Source: Cyanobacteria bacterium UBA5018
Lineage (GTDB): Bacteria; Cyanobacteriota; Cyanobacteriia; PCC-6307; Cyanobiaceae
NCBI GenBank assembly: GCA_002396505.1
Contig: DGYA01000058.1
Location: 1 to 7,449 of the forward strand
DNA length: 7,449 bases
Direction: 5' to 3'
This document shows, piece by piece, positions 1 through 3,967 of the stretch; positions within the stretch are counted from its first letter, which is position 1, and every line of letters starts with the position of its first letter. The notes beneath the pieces were generated by a model. The model made no database searches. It was given only the letters and a program-made list of their open reading frames with translations, and was not told where the DNA came from. The translations under genes were made by a program, and so were the position numbers.

Positions 1-257
1 GGAAGGCAGTACGTGATACCTCCCCACACTTTCCGGTTTTGCCCGAATTTCAGAGTGCATCTTACCTAAACAGATATGATCTTTTGTGCCAGAAGCTGGT
101 GAAAGAAGTTTTATACAGCTCTGCTTGTCTTCTAGCCTCTCCACGTGAGGCTGCAATTACAGGCGAGTTTTCGGAGATTTCTCAAATGACCAGCTTGAAG
201 GCATTTATAACTTCTCTTGCTGGCCATATTGCTTCAGAGTCTTGCCGATTGGGGTAA
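1..257 (+). CDS. C-terminal end of a PaeR7I-like (XhoI-type) type II restriction endonuclease, 5' truncated by the window edge
   Basis: The open frame enters from the left edge (codons from position 3) and ends at TAA 255-257, giving 84 residues with no need for an internal start. The visible part reads [10 protein letters not shown], then [18 protein letters not shown], then a segment around GEFSEIS and a final [10 protein letters not shown]. From memory this resembles the C-terminus of PaeR7I/XhoI-type endonucleases: an xHFxVFPEF stretch, an SYxxRYxLLCxxLVxE helix, and a closing SLxGH helix. Those enzymes cut CTCGAG. The catalytic PD-(D/E)XK core would lie upstream, outside the window, so activity cannot be judged. 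No partner methyltransferase is visible; it would have to be further left. The first Met-like codon (TTG at 39) is inside the protein and is not a start. The family assignment rests on recognition of motifs, not on a search. Confidence 0.68.
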   Translation, partial: KAVRDTSPHFPVLPEFQSASYLNRYDLLCQKLVKEVLYSSACLLASPREAAITGEFSEISQMTSLKAFITSLAGHIASESCRLG

Positions 258-712
258 GCAAGAATCTCGCGTTAAGATACAGAATACATGAACACAAGGT
301 TCATGCATCGCTGTGCCTATGTCCGCCGCATATCCTCTAGAGCGATAGAAAAATTACTTTATATATAGGCATGCCTGATTGTTGCTATCCTGAGTAATGT
401 AGCGACTCTGCCTGGGCTGCCACAAATGATGCGTTCTCAACATCGGCACATTCCATAAGCGGTTTGCCATCGCAAACCAAAATAAACCTGCGAGCATATA
501 AACTCACCAACCGACGCGGCCAGGCGTATAAGCGTACGGCTAAACGCCCAGCTCTTCTTGGCAGCCCAGCTCCCCCGCCATGACCTGCACCTCTGGGGCA
601 ACTCCCTAGTAGTGCGCAGCCCTGCGGATCTTGTGTACTAGCTCGAACATGTGGTTCGCGGGTCCGCGAACCAAGGCTGATGTAGGGCATCATTTGCGCC
701 AAACCCGAGATC
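258..712. other. 455-base spacer without a supportable gene; contains three dyads
   Basis: I see no convincing gene between the endonuclease stop and the DUF2971 start. A 109-codon frame runs on the - strand (385-714). Its last 35 residues look protein-like, but the middle is Arg/Gly/Ala-rich and nothing is recognisable. Three inverted repeats stand out: CATGAAC/GTTCATG (287-305, 5-base loop) 30 bases after the endonuclease stop; GGTTTGC/GCAAACC (461-478, 4-base loop); and a 10-base-arm dyad at 652-673, listed separately. None is followed by a clear T-run on the + strand, so none is called a terminator. The perfect 10-base palindrome AGGCATGCCT is at 367-376, and its core GGCATGCC recurs at 1294-1301. 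The spacer may be decayed accessory DNA. Confidence 0.5.
652..673. repeat. Perfect 22-base dyad upstream of the DUF2971 gene
   Basis: The arms TGGTTCGCGG (652-661) and CCGCGAACCA (664-673) are exact reverse complements separated by GT. The dyad ends 39 bases before the ATG at 713. As DNA it could be an operator for a dimeric repressor controlling the downstream gene. As RNA it would need to open 1-2 base pairs to form a loop, giving a strong hairpin that could act as a terminator stem or a leader structure; no T-run follows on either strand. Its role is inference, but the symmetry itself is certain. Confidence 0.6.
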
Positions 713-1266
713 ATGCAACCACTCTATAAATATCGAACCCTTCAGAACTGGAAGTTCGTCCTTGATGCACTTCTAAACTCGCGCTTGTATGCCGCAACAT
801 TTGAAGATCTCAATGATCCGATGGAGGGCTTGTTCAAATACGAACCGAGCCTGGTTAACGAGCATATCCTCGACGAACTCTATAATGACAAGAAGAAGCT
901 CAAGATTTGCTCGCTTAGTAGAACGCCGACGAACGACCTAATGTGGTCGTACTACGCGGATGGCCTTCGGGCATCTGTCTTGAGATCGAACCAAGGGGTA
1001 GCGTCATGGTGATGCCTGTTGACTACAGTGGCATAGCCACTCTCTCAGAGTCGCGCGGACCCGAGTTTGCTTATACGATTCTCTCCAGAAAAGAGCGCTT
1101 CTGGCAGCATGAAGAGGAAAGCCGCGTAATCACGACTGGCAAATACGTTAAAGTGAAGGTTTGCCGCATAATCTTTGGAAGAAAGATCAAAAAAGATGAC
1201 AGAGCACTTCTCATTGATCTGTTGAGCAGGCTCCAGATCCCTAAAGTTGACAGAATAGATTTCTAG
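713..1266 (+). pseudogene. DUF2971-family protein gene, broken by a one-base frameshift near 962-967
   Basis: Two overlapping frames together encode one DUF2971-like protein of about 184 residues. The first frame (ATG 713) has the family's opening LYKYRTL, the early SRLYAATFEDLNDPMEG (family pattern rLyfs.p..lNDPfE) and the central LMWSYYADG; it then runs off to a TGA at 1010-1012. The sense continues one frame back as SGICLEIEP, MPVDY and KERFWQHEEESRVI, ending IIFGRKI...VDRIDF and TAG at 1264-1266. Adding one base between 962 and 967 (for example an A to give codons GGC CAT TCG GGC) restores the canonical ADGHSGICLE. No slippery heptamer is present, so programmed frameshifting is unlikely; mutation or a sequencing error fits better. 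The biochemical role of DUF2971 is unknown to me; members are often seen in accessory and defence-like regions. The ribosome-binding site before 713 is weak (CGAGA). Confidence 0.78.
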
Positions 1267-1321
1267 CCTTTTTTCTCGAGCGGACATGCCTAAGGCATGC
1301 CGCTTATGGCCAGCGTTAGCT
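1262..1321 (+). repeat. Bulged hairpin with integron attC-like architecture, overlapping the DUF2971 stop codon
   Basis: The inner stem AGCGG-A-CATGCC (1279-1290) pairs with GGCATGCCGCT (1294-1304) across a TAA loop: 11 base pairs with a single extrahelical A at 1284. Outside it lie two unpaired 10- to 11-base stretches and then an outer pairing, CTAGC (1263-1267) with GTTAG (1315-1319), including one G-T wobble. Integron attC sites have this general plan: R''/R' ends with GTTRRRY, an unpaired central spacer, an L''/L' stem with extrahelical bases, and a short terminal loop, placed at the end of a cassette gene. The R' candidate GTTAGCT departs from GTTRRRY at one base and the R'' candidate is also imperfect. 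No T-run follows, so it is a poor + strand terminator. The fold is real; the attC reading is tentative. Confidence 0.4.
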
Positions 1322-1640
1322 GCATCGAAGGCCGTGGATGCCTAAACTTGAATTACGCACGGATGCCAGATGCCGACACTTCTGCGAGGCGGGCCCTACA
1401 GAGTTTATTTCTATAGTCATGAGCCCAATGGGCCTGCGCATGTTCACTAGGAGGAGTTTCATGGCTAACCCTGGCGAACGTGTCATGAATGTGAGCTCCA
1501 CTGGGCCAGTCGTTATATGACATTGATTCGGTGTGACTAAGGGCTAGCAACATCATGCACCCGACCCGTCGCCAAGTGTAGATTTTCGTGATGAGTAAGT
1601 GCGGGCGGGTGATGATTGGCGCCAGCCAGAGCGAAGTAAA
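1267..1640. other. Spacer between the DUF2971 gene and mazEF without a recognised gene
   Basis: Beyond the attC-like hairpin and the small ORF at 1461-1520, I see no supported gene here. A 60-codon frame (ATG 1338 to TGA 1520) is unrecognised and its N-terminal part has no good ribosome-binding site. The octamer ATGCCTAA appears at 1286-1293 and 1337-1344. The motif GGCCAG(T)CGTTA appears twice on the + strand, at 1309-1318 (without the T) and 1504-1515 (with it). Upstream of the second copy, GCTAACCCTGGC (1464-1475) is its near reverse complement. This may reflect related recombination sites or simple degeneration. Confidence 0.4.
1461..1520 (+). CDS. Possible 19-residue small ORF with a very strong ribosome-binding site
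   Basis: AGGAGGAG (1449-1456) stands 4-6 bases before ATG 1461, one of the best Shine-Dalgarno sequences in the window. The frame encodes MANPGERVMNVSSTGPVVI and stops at TGA 1518-1520. I recognise no family. It is also the tail of a longer 60-codon frame from ATG 1338 that lacks a good ribosome-binding site. It may be a leader peptide, a remnant of a gene start, or chance. The following mazEF promoter lies about 120 bases downstream, so it is probably not in the same leader. Confidence 0.22.
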   Translation: MANPGERVMNVSSTGPVVI

Positions 1641-1669
1641 TTCACGACGCCATCCGGCGTGGCTACAAT
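1641..1669 (+). promoter_or_regulatory. Sigma70-type promoter for mazEF
   Basis: TTCACG (1641-1646, 4 of 6 matches to the -35 consensus) and TACAAT (1664-1669, 5 of 6 matches to the -10 consensus) are separated by exactly 17 bases. Transcription would start near 1676, about 12 bases before the GTG start of the antitoxin, giving a very short leader. Confidence 0.55.
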
Positions 1670-1674
1670 GTGAG

Positions 1675-1686
1675 CACGCCTGCGTG
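1675..1686. promoter_or_regulatory. Candidate MazE operator dyad at the mazEF transcription start
   Basis: CACGC (1675-1679) and GCGTG (1682-1686) form a perfect dyad around CT, lying between the -10 box and the antitoxin start codon. It is flanked by a direct repeat, GTGAG at 1670-1674 and 1684-1688. AbrB-fold antitoxins commonly bind symmetric sites overlapping their own promoter, so this is a plausible autoregulatory site. Assignment is by position and symmetry only. Confidence 0.4.
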
Positions 1687-1687
1687 A

Positions 1688-1936
1688 GTGATCGTGGTAC
1701 GGGCAAAGCTGGTCAAAATCGGCAACTCGAGGGGGATCCGGCTTGCAAAGCCGCTTTTGGAGGTTGCCGGGTTGGCAGATGAAGTTGAAATCGAGGCTGC
1801 ACCGGGAGTGCTTATCATCAGGCCCGCAGCCCACCCACGGGCTGGTTGGGCAGAAGCGGCAGCCGCTTGGGAAGCGGAGGGCCTTCTCGATGAAATGACC
1901 GCCACCCGCTTTGATGATGAAGAGTGGACATGGTGA
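1688..1936 (+). CDS. mazE: MazE-like AbrB-fold antitoxin
   Basis: This 82-residue protein is predicted to neutralise the MazF toxin encoded next to it and to repress the shared promoter. Residues 5-48 form a SpoVT/AbrB swapped-hairpin DNA-binding domain, with the diagnostic KLVKIGNSRGIRLAKPLLE. The C-terminal half (from about residue 51, PRAGWAEAA) is Ala/Glu-rich and ends in the acidic, aromatic tail ATRFDDEEWTW, typical of the flexible tail of MazE proteins that lies along the toxin groove. The start is GTG at 1688; GTG at 1694 is an alternative two codons in. Both lie just downstream of the likely transcription start, so the gene has little or no Shine-Dalgarno. The stop TGA (1934-1936) overlaps the start of mazF, so the pair is translated together. 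Nothing suggests damage. Confidence 0.87.
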   Translation: MIVVRAKLVKIGNSRGIRLAKPLLEVAGLADEVEIEAAPGVLIIRPAAHPRAGWAEAAAAWEAEGLLDEMTATRFDDEEWTW

Positions 1937-2265
1937 CAGAAGAAGTTGTTTCAAGGGGCGATATCTTTCTGGTTGCCCTTAATCCAACTCGTGGTTCTGA
2001 AATCAGGAAGACAAGGCCATGCGTTATCGTCTCGCCAGATGAGCTGAATGCCCATCTCCGCACATTCATCGTTGCACCCCTCACAACAGGCGGGCACCCT
2101 TATCCATTCCGGGTGCCTTGCCGCTTTGCCGAGCAAGATGGCCATGTCGTACCTGATCAGCTCAGGGCAGTCGACAGGGATAGGCTAGTTAAACGTTTGG
2201 GTGTTTTGCCGGAGGCCTCACTGGTTGAAGTTCTTGCACTATTGCAGGCAATGTTTGCCGTGTAG
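1930..2265 (+). CDS. mazF: MazF/PemK-family toxin, mRNA endoribonuclease
   Basis: This is a complete toxin of 111 residues, within the usual size for MazF. MazF enzymes cleave mRNA at short sequence motifs in the cytoplasm when the labile antitoxin is lost. The family signatures are present in order: RGDIFLVALNPTRGSEIRKTRPCVIVS, where the RGD and the TRG-E-xKTRP loop form the active and substrate-binding region; FIVAPLTTG; then VVPDQLRAVDRDRLVKRLG and a closing helix. ATG 1930 is chosen because GAAGAG (1919-1924) stands 5 bases before it; GTG 1924 and GTG 1933 are alternatives. The ATG overlaps the antitoxin stop by 7 bases, the normal antitoxin-first coupling. I see no separate promoter and no clear terminator immediately after the stop. 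Confidence 0.93.
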   Translation: MVTEEVVSRGDIFLVALNPTRGSEIRKTRPCVIVSPDELNAHLRTFIVAPLTTGGHPYPFRVPCRFAEQDGHVVPDQLRAVDRDRLVKRLGVLPEASLVEVLALLQAMFAV

Positions 2266-2314
2266 TGGTATCGAACCAGCTGCAGCAAGGCTTTTGGGGT
2301 GTGTGCAGGCTGAT

Positions 2315-2440
2315 GTCGCACCGAGAGGTGCGCTGATGGTGTCGCACCGAGAGGTGCGCTGATGGTGTCGCACCGAGAGGTGCGCTGATGGTGTCATACC
2401 GAGAGGTGCGCTGATGGTGTCATACCGAGAGGTGCGCTGC
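2315..2440. repeat. Tandem array of a 26-base hairpin repeat, five copies
   Basis: The unit begins GTCGCACCGAGAGGTGCGCT and repeats head to tail at 2315, 2341, 2367, 2393 and 2419 (the last copy partial). Each contains CGCACC-GAGA-GGTGCG, a 6-base-pair stem closed by GAGA, which fits the stable GNRA tetraloop rule. Copies 1-3 have a perfect stem. Copies 4-5 read CATACC in the left arm, leaving one A-C mismatch and one U-G wobble. There are no unique spacers, so it is not a CRISPR array, and 26 is not a multiple of three, so it does not encode a peptide repeat. The array lies between convergent mazF and the channel gene, where it may act as a folded RNA end for either transcript or be a mobile minisatellite. 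Confidence 0.9.
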
Positions 2441-2484
2441 ATGAAGTAAGCCAGATCTCTTGCCTTGAACAGCTTCCCATTTCA

Positions 2485-2498
2485 GGCCTTCCCAGGCC
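2485..2498 (-). terminator. Weak candidate terminator hairpin for the cyclase-channel operon
   Basis: GGCCT (2485-2489) and AGGCC (2494-2498) pair across TCCC, 6 bases beyond the channel stop codon in the direction of - strand transcription. There is no T-run after it, so an intrinsic terminator is doubtful; the hairpin repeat array further on could also serve. Confidence 0.22.
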
Positions 2499-2503
2499 CT
2501 CCC

Positions 2504-3967
2504 CTATGCATGTTTCGATTGGAGGTGGGCTTGGGTGGTTTCCTGGATGGCCAGGCGGCGAATTTCGAGGATTTGGCCGATTTCGCGGGCAAAGCTGGGT
2601 TGGCGATCGATCATCTGATTTACCACTTTGGCTGAGATTTTCATCACTTCTAGGTCGTTGCTGGCCGCTATGGTTACGGCGCTCGGCTCGCCGGAAAACA
2701 GGCTCATCTCGCCGAAGAATTCTCCACTTCTAAGCGAAAGTAATTCTATCTCTTCTCCCGTTTCTAGGCGTGCGAACATCGTCGCTTGTCCGGTGACAAT
2801 AATAAACAGTTCGTTATCTAGCTGGCCCTGACGAATTACTTTTTCGCCGGCGGCAAAATGCTGTAGGGCAATTCCTGACGTGGCGGTTGTTTGGCTGCTC
2901 TCCTCGCGGTTGATCGGCACATAGGAGGGGATGGCCTGCAGGCTTTCGCTGAATTTCTTGGCGATGCCTTTCTGCTGGCTGGTGGGCCCATGGAAGTGAT
3001 ATAGGGTGCGAATTGGGAAGGGAATTGAAAGGTTGTCGCGTTTGGCCGCGTACCATACCCTGGTCATGAATCGCTCGCGGATCTGTTCGATTTCGCTGTA
3101 GTCGCGAATAAAGAACTTCACCTCATAGTTGACAGTGGAATCGCAATAGTTGAGCGTGAAAACTTCGGGTTGGGGATCCAGCAGGATGCCCTTGGTTTCG
3201 AGGGCCGTATTTCTCAGCACCTGTTTGGCCAGGTTGGGTGGATCGTTATACGAAAAACCGATCTGGATCCGTTCGGCATGGATTGGCGTGGGCTTGGTGA
3301 AATTGCGAATCACCTCACTGCTGATCAACTTGTGGGGAATCACCACCATTTCCCGCTCCAGGGTGAGCAGCCGCACGGCCCGCCAGTTGATATCGATCAC
3401 CTGGCCCACCACGCCGCTCACCTCCAGCCAGTCCCCCACCATGAATGGCCGCTCGAATAGCAGCGCAATCCCCGACATCACGCTGCCGAGAGTGTCCTGC
3501 AGGGCCAGGCCGATCACGATCGAACTCACCCCCAGGGCGGTAACCAGACCGGCCAGATCGGCGTTCCACACCGTGGCCAGCACGAAGGCCGTGCCCAGCA
3601 GGATCAGGAACAGCCGGGCCAGGTCGATCAGCAGTTTCGGCACCCGGGCCCGCCAGGTGTCTACCTCTGCCTGCTCGAACAGGATCACGTTGAGCAGAGA
3701 CAGGGCGGCATGGATAACGCACACCCAAAACACCGTCTCGACGGTTCTAAACAGACGGCTGCCGGTATCCAGCAGCAGCAGGTGCTGCAAAAACACCAAC
3801 AGCACCAGCATCGGCAGCAGCACATCCCGCACCAGCCGCACCGGGCCCGCGATGGTGAGCTTCCGTCGCTGCAGGCGGTGGATCAGTTCCCCCAACAGGA
3901 TTGTGAGCAGCGGAAAGCCGATGGCCAGGCCGATGCCCCAGATCCAGATGGGCGCTCCTGTGCTCAT
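2504..3967 (-). CDS. MscS-family channel with C-terminal cyclic-nucleotide-binding domain (bCNG-type)
   Basis: This 487-residue inner-membrane protein joins an MscS-like channel to a regulatory domain. Hydrophobic segments lie at about 7-26, 45-66, 76-97 and 112-135. The pore helix and start of the MscS beta domain are at 138-182 (ALGVSSIVIGLALQDTLGSV, then FERPFMVGDW), very close to the MscS TM3 signature. The beta and alpha/beta cytoplasmic parts run to about 325. Residues 360-475 are a CNB beta-roll (ALQHFAAGEKVIRQG, ELFIIVTGQA, GEFFGEMSLFSGEPSAVTI). In the phosphate-binding cassette the position usually held by Arg (FGE...PRxA) is Ser429, so canonical cAMP binding is uncertain. The ATG overlaps the cyclase stop as ATGA (3964-3967) and has no strong Shine-Dalgarno, indicating translational coupling. 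The context suggests a channel tuned by the upstream cyclase's product; mechanosensitivity and nucleotide gating are inferred, not shown. Confidence 0.93.
   Translation of the reverse strand: MSTGAPIWIWGIGLAIGFPLLTILLGELIHRLQRRKLTIAGPVRLVRDVLLPMLVLLVFLQHLLLLDTGSRLFRTVETVFWVCVIHAALSLLNVILFEQAEVDTWRARVPKLLIDLARLFLILLGTAFVLATVWNADLAGLVTALGVSSIVIGLALQDTLGSVMSGIALLFERPFMVGDWLEVSGVVGQVIDINWRAVRLLTLEREMVVIPHKLISSEVIRNFTKPTPIHAERIQIGFSYNDPPNLAKQVLRNTALETKGILLDPQPEVFTLNYCDSTVNYEVKFFIRDYSEIEQIRERFMTRVWYAAKRDNLSIPFPIRTLYHFHGPTSQQKGIAKKFSESLQAIPSYVPINREESSQTTATSGIALQHFAAGEKVIRQGQLDNELFIIVTGQATMFARLETGEEIELLSLRSGEFFGEMSLFSGEPSAVTIAASNDLEVMKISAKVVNQMIDRQPSFAREIGQILEIRRLAIQETTQAHLQSKHA

Noticed and set aside
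258..290. GCGTTAAGA near 270 as a third attC end after the restriction gene
   Set aside because: No matching R'' partner or bulged stem is found upstream, and the core departs from GTTRRRY.
355..367. TATATA-rich stretch as a promoter -10 box
   Set aside because: No -35 match at suitable spacing and no gene starting downstream within a reasonable distance.
385..714. 109-codon - strand frame with a protein-like tail (RRFILVCDGKPLMECADVENAS)
   Set aside because: The middle is low-complexity Arg/Gly/Ala, no family is recognisable, there is no good ribosome-binding site, and its start overlaps the DUF2971 start. It could be a remnant, but not supportable as a gene.
955..1012. Programmed frameshift in the DUF2971 gene
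   Set aside because: There is no X XXY YYZ slippery heptamer in the overlap, and one added base gives the canonical family sequence, so a mutation or sequence error is simpler.
2315..2440. CRISPR array
   Set aside because: The 26-base units are directly contiguous with no unique spacers, and no cas gene is present.
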